Positions 50,933 through 59,312 of a stretch of 64,000 bases of DNA are shown piece by piece. The notes under the pieces are model-generated. The model saw only the letters and a list, made by a program, of their open reading frames with translations. It had not been told where the DNA came from and searched no databases. A program made the position numbers and the translations under genes. The DNA lies in assembly GCF_024979235.1 (NCBI RefSeq), contig NZ_JANLCM010000002.1:868001-932000 (forward strand), read 5' to 3'. The first letter of the stretch is position 1. Every line of letters starts with the position of its first letter. The DNA comes from Herbiconiux aconitum (GTDB lineage: Bacteria > Actinomycetota > Actinomycetes > Actinomycetales > Microbacteriaceae).

Positions 50933-51016
50933 GGCAGGCACCCGGCAGACCGGCTGGTCTCCGCCAGCCGGTCGGTGCCGAGGTGCACAGCCCGTGAACG
51001 GGGTTCGCTCAGACGA

Positions 51017-51781
51017 TCACCACGCGGTTGCGCCGCCGTCGACCGCGTAGTTGGCGCCCGTGATGTAGGAGGCGCGGTCGGATGCCAGGAACGCCGCCAA
51101 CTCCACGATCTCCTCGGGTCGGGCGAATCGCTTCAGCAACGTCTTGCTGGTGATGGCGTCTCGAGCAGCTTGGTCGTCTCCGAGGTCCCGATCACTTGCT
51201 GGGGTCAGCACCGGGCCGGGGCTGATGGCGACCGCACGAATGCCGTGAGGTGCGCCCTCGAGCGCCATCTGCCGCGTCATCCCGATGACACCGGCATTGG
51301 CTGCCGTGTGCCCGACCATCGGTGGAACCTGGCCGGCGATCATGCCGGCCTCCGACGCGACGTTGAGGATGACCCCGCCGCCGCGCGCGATCAGGTGGCG
51401 CCAGGCGTACTTCGAGACGAAGAACGGGATGTCCAGTTCCCCGGCGATGGTCTTGCGCCAGTGCTCCACAGAGAAGTCCGACATCGGCCCGAAGTACTGG
51501 ATGGCCGCGTTGTTGTAGACGACGTCGAGTGCGCCATAGGCAGCGACGGCGCGTTCGACGAGAGCTTCGGCCTGTTCAGGGTCGGTCAGGTCGATCGGTG
51601 CGATGCCGGTGATCTCGCCGCCCGCACGCCGCACCATGTCGATTGTTTCTTCGTTCGCGGCAGCGTTGATGTCCGAGCCGATCACCCTGGCGCCTTCGCG
51701 AGCGAAGACGCCGGCGGCGACGCGGCCTTGGCCGCCGCCGGTTCCGGTGATGAGAACGATCTTTCCGTCGAGAATTCCCAT
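51017..51781 (-). CDS. SDR-fold protein with altered YxxxK site
   Basis: A 254-residue classical SDR fold: dinucleotide loop ITGTGGGQGRVAA, SDIN after strand 2, YNNAA, Ser143 in NVASEAG, PGPVLTP and the ending YITGANYAVDGGATAW. The catalytic Tyr and Lys of YxxxK are replaced by His158 and Asn162 (VGHTAANAGVIG). Either the protein uses a different proton relay or it is not a normal oxidoreductase. It lies 39 bases downstream of the FMN reductase gene on the same strand and converges on the HxlR gene. Confidence 0.85.
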   Translation of the reverse strand: MGILDGKIVLITGTGGGQGRVAAGVFAREGARVIGSDINAAANEETIDMVRRAGGEITGIAPIDLTDPEQAEALVERAVAAYGALDVVYNNAAIQYFGPMSDFSVEHWRKTIAGELDIPFFVSKYAWRHLIARGGGVILNVASEAGMIAGQVPPMVGHTAANAGVIGMTRQMALEGAPHGIRAVAISPGPVLTPASDRDLGDDQAARDAITSKTLLKRFARPEEIVELAAFLASDRASYITGANYAVDGGATAW

Positions 51782-51820
51782 TGTGTTTTTCTCCTTGCTG
51801 TTCTTTTTCTTTGACTTCGA

Positions 51821-52396
51821 CTAGCGGGCCGACGCCGCTGCGTCGCGATACGGCTTGAGTGCCTCCGACCAGCCCTCGATCTGGAGGAAGAGGTTGCTCA
51901 GGGCATCGTTGTGCTGCGGTCCGGGCGCGAAGGTCACGAAGTCCTTGTAGTCGGTGAAGAGCGAGAGCGCGACCTGCGAACGCACCGTGGCCATCTGGAG
52001 CTCGGCCGCGATCAACCGGAGGTGCTCCACAGCGCGGGTGCCGCCCACGCTTCCGTAACTCACGAACCCGGCTGCCTTGTTGTTCCACTCGGCGTAGAGG
52101 TAATCGATCGCGTTCTTGAGTGCCCCGGAGGTCGAGTGGTTGTATTCCGGGGTCACGAAGATGTAGCCGTCGTGCTTCGCGATCTCTGCGGCCCATTCCT
52201 TCGTGTGCGGGTTGGCGTACTGGCCCATGGCCGGTGGCATCGCCTCGTCGAGGAGCGGTAGCGGGAATTCGGCCAGATCGATGATGTCGTAGGTGACGCC
52301 GGGGCGTCCTGATGCGGCTTCCTGCACCCAGCGGGCGATTTCCTCACCCTTACGTCCGGGTCGAGTACTGCCGATGATGATTGCTATGGAGGTCAT
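51821..52396 (-). CDS. NADPH-dependent FMN reductase
   Basis: A 191-residue flavodoxin-like reductase. It has the FMN phosphate loop IIGSTRPGRKGEEIARW, and TPEYNHSTSGALKNAIDYL and SYGSVGGTRAVEHL around the isoalloxazine. Members reduce flavins, quinones or azo compounds with NAD(P)H, often as part of electrophile defence. An inverted repeat 92-113 bases upstream may be an HxlR operator. It leads a two-gene unit with the SDR-like gene. Confidence 0.92.
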   Translation of the reverse strand: MTSIAIIIGSTRPGRKGEEIARWVQEAASGRPGVTYDIIDLAEFPLPLLDEAMPPAMGQYANPHTKEWAAEIAKHDGYIFVTPEYNHSTSGALKNAIDYLYAEWNNKAAGFVSYGSVGGTRAVEHLRLIAAELQMATVRSQVALSLFTDYKDFVTFAPGPQHNDALSNLFLQIEGWSEALKPYRDAAASAR

Positions 52397-52487
52397 CTTC
52401 TTCTTTCGTCGTGCGGCAACGACTCGCCGAGAACCGGCGAATCACAGGTGCACAACGAACGAGAAACGGCAGTATTCCTACCGGTCC

Positions 52488-52509
52488 ATACGCACTATTT
52501 CCTGCGTAT
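52488..52509. promoter_or_regulatory. Inverted repeat upstream of FMN reductase
   Basis: ATACGCA (52488-52494) and TGCGTAT (52503-52509), 8 bases apart, in the gap between the FMN reductase gene and tRNA-Met. The dyad and AT-rich spacer fit a repressor operator. The gap 52397-52602 holds no gene. Confidence 0.35.
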
Positions 52510-52602
52510 CAACACGCACGTCGAGGTAATCGACGCTCGAAAAAGTAACAATCGTCAGAATGCGGGCAAGGCGGAGCCGTCCCGGTGAGAAGGTCTGTTC
52601 AG

Positions 52603-52676
52603 TAGGGCGGACGGGACTTGAACCCGTGACCGACGGATTATGAGTCCGCTGCTCTAACCAGCTGAGCTACCGCCCC
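52603..52676 (-). tRNA. tRNA-Met (CAU), elongator type
   Basis: A 74-base cloverleaf on the minus strand. The acceptor GGGGCGG pairs with CCGCCCT (first pair G-U) and discriminator A is encoded. The anticodon loop CTCATAA gives CAT, and the T arm has GGGTTCAAGTCCC. It lacks initiator features (C1-A72 mismatch and GGG/CCC anticodon stem). An Ile(k2CAU) identity cannot be fully excluded without a model search. CCA is not encoded. Confidence 0.88.
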
Positions 52677-52752
52677 GCGCATCCACCAGGCCCGCGAGCG
52701 GGCGGCGGTAAGAGCGCCTGACCACGATACCGCGGCTCGGCGTCGACGCAGG

Positions 52753-54045
52753 TCAGGCCCGTTCTTCGGCCGACGCGTCGACGTCGCTGAGCTCGGACTT
52801 CGGCACCACGACGACGGGCGCCGTCACCGGCTCGCCACGGTAGAGGTGCTCGAAGGTGTTCAGAGTGCGCTGGATGTCGTGCGCCGCCACGATGGTGAGC
52901 GACTCCCGCTTCAGCACGTCGAGCTCCTCCTGCGGCAGACGCAGGATGTGCTCCAGCCGATCGGCCAGCTGCTGCGCGTTCCCGGGCTCGAACAGGAAGC
53001 CGTTCTTGCCGTCGTGCACGAGGTGCGGCAACGCCATCGCGTCGGCGGCGACCACGGGCAGACCGCTGGCCATCGCCTCCATCGTGGCGATGCTCTGCAA
53101 CTCGGCGATCGACGGCATCCCGAAGATCGTGGCGCGCGTGTAGGCCCGCCGCAGCTCTTCTTCGGTGACGTATCCGGTGAAGGTCGCGCGGTCGCCGATG
53201 CCCAGCTGGTGCGCCATCGCCTGCAGGTTGCGGAGTTGATCTCCACCGCCCACGATCTCGACCTTCGTGTCGAGATCGGCCGGCAGCAGCTGGATGGCCT
53301 TCAGCAGCACGTCGATCTGCTTCTCGCCCGCCACGCGACCCACGAAGAGGATGCGGTTCTCGGTGCGCGGGGTGAAGTCGGCGACGTAGTTGTCGACGTT
53401 GATGCCGCAGGAGATGGCATAGACGTTGTCGATGCCCGTGGCCTTCTCGAAGAAGTCGGCGGCACGGCGCGTGGGGGCGGTGACCGCATCCGCTCGGCTG
53501 AAGGAGCGGCGCGCGGCCGCCCAGGCCAACCCGATCGCCCAGTTCTGCAAGAACTTCGGGATGATCACGGTGAAGGCGAGAAGGTTCTCGGGCATCACGT
53601 GGTTGGTGCCCACGATGCGGATGCCGCGCTTCTTGGCCTCGGTGGAGACGCCGCGACCCACGATGATGTGCGACTGGAAGTGCACGACGTCGGGGTTCAC
53701 CTCGTCGATGATCTTCGCGCTGTTCTGTTTGATGCGCCACGGCAACGCGAAGGTGAGCCAGTCGTGCGGATACCAGCGCCAGCTGTAGAGACGATGGACC
53801 GTGATCTTCTGGCCGTCGTAGACCTCGGTGTGCGTGCCCGTGGGCAGCTTCGCCGATGGCGCCACGACGTGCACGTCATGCCCGCGCGAGGCGAGGCCGG
53901 AAGCAAGGTGCTCGGCGAAGCGCGCAGACCCGTTCACGTCGGGCGAGAACGTGTCTGCGCCGATGAGTATCCGAAGAGGCCGGCTCGTCGTGCCGGGCGC
54001 GTCAGGCGCATCCGTGCGAGTGTGCGGATCTCGGGAGTCTGTCAA
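52753..54045 (-). CDS. GT4 family glycosyltransferase
   Basis: A 430-residue retaining glycosyltransferase of the GT-B fold. The N-terminal domain has ADTFSPDVNGSARFAEHLAS and NPDVVHFQSHIIVGRG. The C-terminal domain has FVGRVAGEKQIDVLL, VGGGDQ and the sugar-nucleotide motif SIAELQSIATMEAMASG (E-x7-E). It resembles actinobacterial lipid mannosyl/glucosyltransferases, so a glycolipid product at the membrane is likely. The start is a TTG (54045) with AGGAG upstream. The tail after residue 400 is Val- and Glu-rich and variable. Confidence 0.9.
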   Translation of the reverse strand: MTDSRDPHTRTDAPDAPGTTSRPLRILIGADTFSPDVNGSARFAEHLASGLASRGHDVHVVAPSAKLPTGTHTEVYDGQKITVHRLYSWRWYPHDWLTFALPWRIKQNSAKIIDEVNPDVVHFQSHIIVGRGVSTEAKKRGIRIVGTNHVMPENLLAFTVIIPKFLQNWAIGLAWAAARRSFSRADAVTAPTRRAADFFEKATGIDNVYAISCGINVDNYVADFTPRTENRILFVGRVAGEKQIDVLLKAIQLLPADLDTKVEIVGGGDQLRNLQAMAHQLGIGDRATFTGYVTEEELRRAYTRATIFGMPSIAELQSIATMEAMASGLPVVAADAMALPHLVHDGKNGFLFEPGNAQQLADRLEHILRLPQEELDVLKRESLTIVAAHDIQRTLNTFEHLYRGEPVTAPVVVVPKSELSDVDASAEERA

Positions 54046-54120
54046 ACCGTGTCTCTCCTGCTCGGGTTCCGGGGGCGTCGCTCGTGGCTCGGCGTCTCGG
54101 GGGCTGTGAAAGAACTTACC

Positions 54121-55035
54121 CTAGCGCTGGGCCTGAGGGTGGTAGCGCGCCAGGCCGAACACTCCCAGGATCGCGATCAGCCCCGAAGCGAGGAACGCGA
54201 ACGTCGCCCAGAGTGGCGCCTGCGACGCCTCGCCGAGCACGATGATGCCGATCGCCACCGCCACCAAAGGATCGATCACGGTGAGCCCGGCGATCACGAG
54301 GTCAGGGGGCCCGGATGCGTAAGCGTTCTGCACGAAGTAGCCGCCGAGTGCCGCCGCGGCCAGCAGCCCCACCAGCGCGAGCACGGTGAGCCATTCGAAT
54401 TGCGCCTGGAAGATGCGGCTGATCACCGCTTTCGCGAGGGTCGCCACGAATCCGTAGAGCACGCCCGCCCCGACGATGTAGGCGATGGCCTTGAACCGCT
54501 TGCGGAGGAAGGCGAAGGTCACCGCGAACAAGGCCAGCACGACGGCCAACACGATCAGGATGATGATGAGATCGGTGGTGCTGACCGGCTTGTCGACCGC
54601 CGTGAACGCCGCGACGAGCACGAAGAGGCCGACGCCACCCACGCAGAGCACGATCGAGATGATCGAGCTGCGGTTCAGCTTCACATGACTGATCCGCGAG
54701 TTCAGGATGGCGGTCATGACCAGTGCGACCGCGCCGAGCGGCTGCACCACGATGATCGGCGAGAAGCCGAGGCTGGTGAGCTGGAAGACGATGGCGAGCC
54801 CGAGCATCAGGGTGCCGATGACCCAGGAGGGCCGACTGAGCAGCGCCATCAGCTGACGAACGCTCAGGCCTTTGTCGGCGTCGTGCGTTTTCGCCTCGAC
54901 CTTGGTGACCCCGCGATACTGGAACTGGGCACCCAGGCTCAAGAAGATGGCACCGACCAGAGCGAGCGGGATGCCGATGAATTGCTTCGGGTCGAGCGCG
55001 ATCTGGTCGCTGAGCTCGAACAGTTCAGGAGGCAC
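54121..55035 (-). CDS. DMT/NIPA-like transporter
   Basis: A 304-residue membrane protein with nine to ten helices, of the drug/metabolite transporter superfamily. The pattern GIPLALVGAIFLSLGAQFQ, SPIIVVQPLGAVALVMTAIL and GLTVIDPLVAVAIGIIVLGE resembles the NIPA magnesium-transporter branch as found in actinobacteria. Substrate remains unproven. GTG 55035 has a TACTGT element 6 bases upstream (leaderless), divergent from the def promoter. Confidence 0.85.
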   Translation of the reverse strand: MPPELFELSDQIALDPKQFIGIPLALVGAIFLSLGAQFQYRGVTKVEAKTHDADKGLSVRQLMALLSRPSWVIGTLMLGLAIVFQLTSLGFSPIIVVQPLGAVALVMTAILNSRISHVKLNRSSIISIVLCVGGVGLFVLVAAFTAVDKPVSTTDLIIILIVLAVVLALFAVTFAFLRKRFKAIAYIVGAGVLYGFVATLAKAVISRIFQAQFEWLTVLALVGLLAAAALGGYFVQNAYASGPPDLVIAGLTVIDPLVAVAIGIIVLGEASQAPLWATFAFLASGLIAILGVFGLARYHPQAQR

Positions 55036-55041
55036 TCATCG

Positions 55042-55047
55042 ACAGTA
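55042..55047 (-). promoter_or_regulatory. -10 element of DMT transporter gene, leaderless type
   Basis: TACTGT on the minus strand, 6 bases, then GTG 55035. Confidence 0.5.
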
Positions 55048-55065
55048 CCCCGGAAGGCTCGCCGT

Positions 55066-55071
55066 TAGGCT
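55066..55071 (+). promoter_or_regulatory. -10 element of def, leaderless type
   Basis: TAGGCT, 6 bases (TAGCGA), then ATG 55078. It lies only 18 bases from the divergent -10 of the transporter gene, so the two promoters must share bound polymerase space. Confidence 0.6.
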
Positions 55072-55077
55072 TAGCGA

Positions 55078-55644
55078 ATGGCTGTTCTCCCGATTCGAAT
55101 CTCCGGAGATCCCGTTCTCCACTCCCCCGCCGCCCCGGTCGCCGTGATCGACGACGACGTGCGCCGACTGGTCGAGGACATGTTCGAGACGATGGATGCG
55201 GCCCCGGGCGTCGGTCTCGCCGGCCCGCAGGTGGGCGTGCCGCTCCGCCTCTTCGTCTACAGCTGGACCGACGACGACGAGGTGCTGCACCGCGGAGTGG
55301 CGATCAACCCCGAGCTCTTCATCACCCCCACTTCGATCGAACCGGCCGACCCCGAAACCTCGTCGGAGGGCTGCCTCTCCTTCCCCGGTCCGCGCTTCCC
55401 GCTGGCTCGTGGCGCTGCGGCGATCCTGCGCGCATCCGATCTCGACGGCAACCACTACGAGATCGAGGCCACCGGATGGCTGGCCCGCATCTTCCAGCAC
55501 GAGTTCGACCACCTCGACGGCGTGCTCTACGTCGATCGGCTCGACCGGGAGTATTCGAAGGCCGTCGCGAAGATCATCCGCAAGCGGGGTTGGGGCGTCG
55601 ACGGCAACGCCTGGCTCCCCGGGGTCGACGACCTCGACGCGTAG
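55078..55644 (+). CDS. def: Peptide deformylase
   Basis: A 188-residue metal enzyme that removes the N-formyl group from new proteins. The three family motifs are present: GVGLAGPQVGV, EGCLSFPG (metal Cys) and HEFDHLDG (metal His and catalytic Glu). FPGPRF after motif 2 fits the actinobacterial type. It has its own leaderless promoter. It converges on azlD. Confidence 0.97.
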   Translation: MAVLPIRISGDPVLHSPAAPVAVIDDDVRRLVEDMFETMDAAPGVGLAGPQVGVPLRLFVYSWTDDDEVLHRGVAINPELFITPTSIEPADPETSSEGCLSFPGPRFPLARGAAAILRASDLDGNHYEIEATGWLARIFQHEFDHLDGVLYVDRLDREYSKAVAKIIRKRGWGVDGNAWLPGVDDLDA

Positions 55645-55661
55645 GGCGTGTCGCGGCCGGC

Positions 55662-55967
55662 CTAGGTGACGGCACGGATGAGGGCCGCGACCCCTGCGGC
55701 CACGATCACCACCACCACGAACGGCACGCGCAAGGCGTAGAGGCCCGCCGCCACGAGCACCGCCGGCACTCGCGCATCCACTTGGATGGACTGCCCGGCG
55801 CCGAGCGTCTGCACCGCGATGAGCGCGGCCAGCAGCGCGACCGTCATCAAGTTGGCGATGCGGGCGACCGTCGGGTGCTCGAAGGCGCGCGGCGGGATCA
55901 GGTAGCCGGCCACCTTGAGCCCCAAGCAGATGACCGACGCGAGAATGACGATGTTCCAGCTGCTCAC
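55662..55967 (-). CDS. azlD: AzlD-type branched-chain amino acid exporter subunit
   Basis: A 101-residue membrane protein with three to four helices, matching AzlD, the small partner of AzlC in export of branched-chain amino acids. VILASVICLGLKVAGYLIP and RVPAVLVAAGLYALRVPFVV are the typical segments. It overlaps azlC by 4 bases (ATGA), so the two subunits are translated together. Confidence 0.9.
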   Translation of the reverse strand: MSSWNIVILASVICLGLKVAGYLIPPRAFEHPTVARIANLMTVALLAALIAVQTLGAGQSIQVDARVPAVLVAAGLYALRVPFVVVVIVAAGVAALIRAVT

Positions 55968-56692
55968 GCGGCATCCCCTCGGCTACTCGATCGGCGGTCA
56001 CGGCCCAGCAGATTGAACGCGCCGACCACGATGGCGACGACCGCGGCCACCAGCACGGGCAGGCCGGGCGTGAGGAACGGTGTCAGGAGGGCGGCGACGA
56101 AGGCGGCTCCCACCGCCACGGCCTGGGTCTGCCGCTCCTTCAGTCGCGGCCAGAGCAGCCCGAGGAACGCCGCAGCGGCCGCCGCATCCAGACCGTAGGC
56201 ACTCACGTCGCCCAGCAGGTCGCCGATGAGGGCGCCGACGAGGGTGGTGAGGTTCCAGCCGAGGTAGATCAGGATGCCCGTGGCCCAGAACCCGACCCGC
56301 TCGGCGGCGGGCGTGCGCTGGGCGGCGGAGACGGCGACCGACTCATCGATGGTGAGCTGTGCGGCCGCGGCTCGTTTGAGGAATCCGGGGCCGATGACGG
56401 GCGACATCCGGATGGCGTAGAAGACGTTTCGCGTGCCGAGCAGCGCCGCACTCGTGACCGCGGCGGGCCCCGCCGCGAGACCACCCGACGCGAGCACGCC
56501 GATGAGGGCGAACTGGGAGCCGCCCGTGAACATCACGAGGCTGAGGAAGCAGGTCTGCCAGATGTCGAGACCGGAAAGGGTGGCGAGGGCACCGAAGGAG
56601 ATGCCGTAGGCGGCGGTGGCGAGGCCGACCGCGAGGGCTGCCCGGATGGCGGCCGTCTCTTCGGGGGTTCGCCGGGATGCGCGGGGCATCAT
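55964..56692 (-). CDS. azlC: AzlC-type branched-chain amino acid exporter subunit
   Basis: A 242-residue membrane protein with five to six helices. GLATAAYGISFGALATLSGL and FTGGSQFALIGVLASGGL are characteristic of AzlC, the large subunit of the AzlCD exporter. ATG 56692 is immediately followed by a second ATG (56689). No regulator gene lies beside it. Confidence 0.92.
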   Translation of the reverse strand: MMPRASRRTPEETAAIRAALAVGLATAAYGISFGALATLSGLDIWQTCFLSLVMFTGGSQFALIGVLASGGLAAGPAAVTSAALLGTRNVFYAIRMSPVIGPGFLKRAAAAQLTIDESVAVSAAQRTPAAERVGFWATGILIYLGWNLTTLVGALIGDLLGDVSAYGLDAAAAAAFLGLLWPRLKERQTQAVAVGAAFVAALLTPFLTPGLPVLVAAVVAIVVGAFNLLGRDRRSSSRGDAA

Positions 56693-56796
56693 CCGATGAT
56701 GGCAGAGCCCATTCGAAACTGGGAAAACAACCCCTTTCCACCAGGATGCGGTCGGCGTAGATTCTGACTCGACGCACAGTGGAAAGTAGACGGTCC

Positions 56797-57117
56797 ATGC
56801 CGATTGAACACGAGTACAGCCGCGTGATCCACCACGGTGGACGCAGCTTCTTCGCCACGAGCACGATGGCGGACATCTTCATCGCTCACGCCCGCGACAC
56901 CGCGGAGCGCGGCGACACCGAACTGGTTCCGCTCCTGCACAAGGGCGGCGTGGAACTGCTGCTGGTCGGCCCGCTGACACGGATCGCAATGAGCGAGATC
57001 GAGGTGGGCACGGCCCTCGACGAGGTTCCGCCCCCGAAGTCGCCCCGACGCCTTCCCGCGCCCGCTTCGGCGGGTTCGTCTTCGTCGTCTGCGCGCCGCC
57101 ACCGCGTCGCCGGCTGA
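56797..57117 (+). CDS. Small protein of unknown function
   Basis: A 106-residue protein. The first 78 residues look like a folded domain (HEYSRVIHHGGRSFFATSTM, LLLVGPLTRIAMSEIEVGT). The rest is a Pro/Ser/Arg-rich tail (PPPKSPRRLP, SSSSSARRHR) likely to be disordered and basic. I recognise no family. A TAGATT element at 56758 could be its -10, with GGAAAG ahead of the ATG. It ends in an intrinsic terminator and is next to tRNA-Asn. Confidence 0.7.
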   Translation: MPIEHEYSRVIHHGGRSFFATSTMADIFIAHARDTAERGDTELVPLLHKGGVELLLVGPLTRIAMSEIEVGTALDEVPPPKSPRRLPAPASAGSSSSSARRHRVAG

Positions 57118-57131
57118 CGAGTTCCTCACCG

Positions 57132-57158
57132 GCGATCCCTCGGGTCGCGGGCTTTTTT
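57132..57158 (+). terminator. Intrinsic terminator
   Basis: A 7-base stem (57132-57138 / 57142-57148, one G-U pair) followed by GGGC and six T residues (57153-57158). It ends the small gene at 56797. Confidence 0.75.
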
Positions 57159-57209
57159 CGTGTGCCGCAAACGAAGAAAGGCCCCGCGGGTGGAGCCGCG
57201 AGGCCTTCG

Positions 57210-57282
57210 CTCCCCGACTTGGACTCGAACCAAGAACCTGCCGGTTAACAGCCGGCTGCTCTGCCAATTGAGCTATCGAGGA
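57210..57282 (-). tRNA. tRNA-Asn (GUU)
   Basis: A 73-base cloverleaf on the minus strand. The acceptor is TCCTCGA paired with TCGGGGA, discriminator G is encoded, the anticodon loop CTGTTAA gives GTT, and the T arm is TTGGTTCGAGTCCAA. CCA is not encoded. Confidence 0.95.
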
Positions 57283-57338
57283 ATGTTGCTGAAACAGCGT
57301 CAATACATTATCACTGTTTCGGCACCCGCTTTGACCAC

Positions 57339-58343
57339 TCAGTAGCCCGCCTGGGGGTCGACCCGTCCGGCGAAGTCTCCTTCGCCGAGCAGAGCACGCA
57401 CGTTGTGCCGAACGCGCGCCGCCAACAGCGGCGCCGTCATCTCGGGCGTGTCCGCCGTGTGGGGCGTGATGAGTGCGCGGGGCTCCGACCAGAGCGGATG
57501 CCCGTCGGGCAGGGGTTCCGGATCGGTGACGTCGAGCCCCGCACCGGCGATCTGTCCTGAGGCCAGTGCAGCGGCCAACGCGTCGGTGTCGACCAGTCCG
57601 CCGCGGGCGATGTTGATGAGATATGCCGTTTGCTTCATATGACCGAACTGGGCTTCGCCGAGGAGCTTCTCGGTTCCCGCGGTCAGGGCGGCGGCCACGA
57701 CGACCACGTCAGCGGCGGGCAGCACCTCGTCGAGACGGTCGTTCGTCACCGTGCGGCCCGCTCCGGGCACAGCGAGCTCGGAACGGCGCACGATGGTCGA
57801 CTCCACACCGAAGGGCTCCAGCAGCCGCAGGAGCTCCAGGGCGATGCCGCCGGCGCCGATGACCACCACGTCGAGACCGTAGAGCGACAGTCCCGTCTTC
57901 GCACCCCAGGTGGTGGCGCGAACACGCTCGGGCAGGTGGCGCAGCAGAGCCAGCATCAGCGTCAGCGCATGCTCGGCCACCGGCTGGGCGTAGGCGCCCT
58001 TGGCGCTGGTCCAGACCAGGCGGGGGCGATCGTGGCTGCGCAGCACCTCGGCGAAGGCGTCGACCCCGGCCCACGGCAGCTGCACCCATTCCACCTGCGG
58101 GTTCGCCTCGAGGGCGGCGGCGAAGTCGTCGGCGCCGCGCGAGCTCAACCAGACGATCCCTCGGGTCTCCGGCCCGAGTGGCGCCACGGCGCCGCCCGCC
58201 TCCTCGATCGCCTGCACGAAGAGTGGTTCAGCGGTGGGCAGCACCGCGATGGGCCCCGGGTGCGGCCGTTCATCGACCGGCAGGGATTCGGCGGGAACCG
58301 CGAGCACCTCGCGGTGGCGACTCGGGGTGGTAGCTCGGTGCAT
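57339..58343 (-). CDS. D-isomer-specific 2-hydroxyacid dehydrogenase
   Basis: A 334-residue NAD(P)-dependent dehydrogenase. The N-terminal catalytic domain is divergent. The Rossmann motif is VVIGAGGIALELL, and the active-site Arg (INIARGGLVDTDAL), Glu (DVTDPEPLP) and His (ITPHTADT) are all in place. It reduces a 2-keto acid or oxidises a D-2-hydroxy acid; the substrate is unknown. Its ATG overlaps the stop of the ABC ATPase gene, so the two are coupled. Confidence 0.9.
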   Translation of the reverse strand: MHRATTPSRHREVLAVPAESLPVDERPHPGPIAVLPTAEPLFVQAIEEAGGAVAPLGPETRGIVWLSSRGADDFAAALEANPQVEWVQLPWAGVDAFAEVLRSHDRPRLVWTSAKGAYAQPVAEHALTLMLALLRHLPERVRATTWGAKTGLSLYGLDVVVIGAGGIALELLRLLEPFGVESTIVRRSELAVPGAGRTVTNDRLDEVLPAADVVVVAAALTAGTEKLLGEAQFGHMKQTAYLINIARGGLVDTDALAAALASGQIAGAGLDVTDPEPLPDGHPLWSEPRALITPHTADTPEMTAPLLAARVRHNVRALLGEGDFAGRVDPQAGY

Positions 58344-59287
58344 CAGCGATTCTCCTCGCGGCGAGCTTCGGCTCGGGCGCTGTCGGCGTCTTCGTTGGCT
58401 TCATATTCGGCTTCGGCCGAGGCGTCATCGTCGTCACCGCCGGCCTCATCCATCTCGTCGCCCTCGTCGCTCTCGTCCTCATCGGCGTAGGTCTCGCGCG
58501 CCAGCCCGGCCACGTAAGGGTGCCGCGGGTCGCCGAGCACCTCGTCGATCGGGCCGAGCCCCACCACCACGCCCTCGTGGATGACGGCGATGCGGTCGAC
58601 CGCCCGGCCCAGCGCATCCAGGTCGTGGCTGACGATCAGTGCGCTCGCTCCGCGCGAGCGCTGCAGGCCGGCGATGACGTCGACGACGGCGCCCCGAACC
58701 GAGACGTCGACGCCCGCGGTGGGCTCGTCGGCGATCAGCAGCACCGGATCGAGGATGAGCCCGCGGGCGATCGCCACGCGCTGTCTCTGGCCGCTGGAGA
58801 GCTCGTGGGGCTGCTTCAGCATCGTTCCCACGGGCAGGAGCAGAGCATCCACCAGCGTGGCGGCTTTCAGCCCGGCCTCCTGACGGTTGAAGCGCTTGTC
58901 GCGGAGGAACAGCGGTTCGGCCACCAACTCGGCGACCGTCATGTTCGAGGTGAGGTTCGACCCGGCATCCTGTGCCACGTAGCCGACGCCGAGCGTCAGC
59001 TTGTTGAGATTCGCGCGCTTGAGCCCGCGCATCTGAAAGCCCAGAACGTCGAGACTGCCGCCGATGATACGGGGCGAGTTCTCTTTCGAGCCCCGGATGG
59101 CGGCCTGGCCCGACGCCACCTGGGCGAGCGTCGATTTGCCCGACCCGCTCGATCCGACGAGCCCGACGATTTCGCCGGGTTCGATCACCAGGGTGAAGCC
59201 CTTCACCGCCGTGAACGCCGAGCTCACGCTGTGTGCCGGGTATTCGATGGTGACGTCGGAGGCGGTGAGTACGTTTCGGTCAGCCAT
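58343..59287 (-). CDS. ABC transporter ATP-binding protein with acidic tail
   Basis: A 314-residue ATPase with Walker A (GLVGSSGSGKSTLAQVAS), signature (ELSSGQRQRVAIARGL), Walker B (VLLIADEPTAGVDV) and switch His (LIVSHDLDA). The HPYVAGLARE motif after the ATPase core is typical of dipeptide/oligopeptide ATPases. The last 50 residues are almost all Asp, Glu and Ala. No permease or binding-protein gene is near, so its partner is elsewhere or it is not a transporter part. ATG 59287 has a TAGGCT element 8 bases upstream. Confidence 0.9.
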   Translation of the reverse strand: MADRNVLTASDVTIEYPAHSVSSAFTAVKGFTLVIEPGEIVGLVGSSGSGKSTLAQVASGQAAIRGSKENSPRIIGGSLDVLGFQMRGLKRANLNKLTLGVGYVAQDAGSNLTSNMTVAELVAEPLFLRDKRFNRQEAGLKAATLVDALLLPVGTMLKQPHELSSGQRQRVAIARGLILDPVLLIADEPTAGVDVSVRGAVVDVIAGLQRSRGASALIVSHDLDALGRAVDRIAVIHEGVVVGLGPIDEVLGDPRHPYVAGLARETYADEDESDEGDEMDEAGGDDDDASAEAEYEANEDADSARAEARREENR

Positions 59288-59312
59288 AGGATTCGAGCCT
59301 AGGCGTTCGCCG

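Noticed and set aside
52846..55068. 740-residue plus-strand frame over the glycosyltransferase and transporter genes
   Set aside because: It spans two well-supported genes and their gap, and its translation is Arg/His/Asp-rich with no domain.
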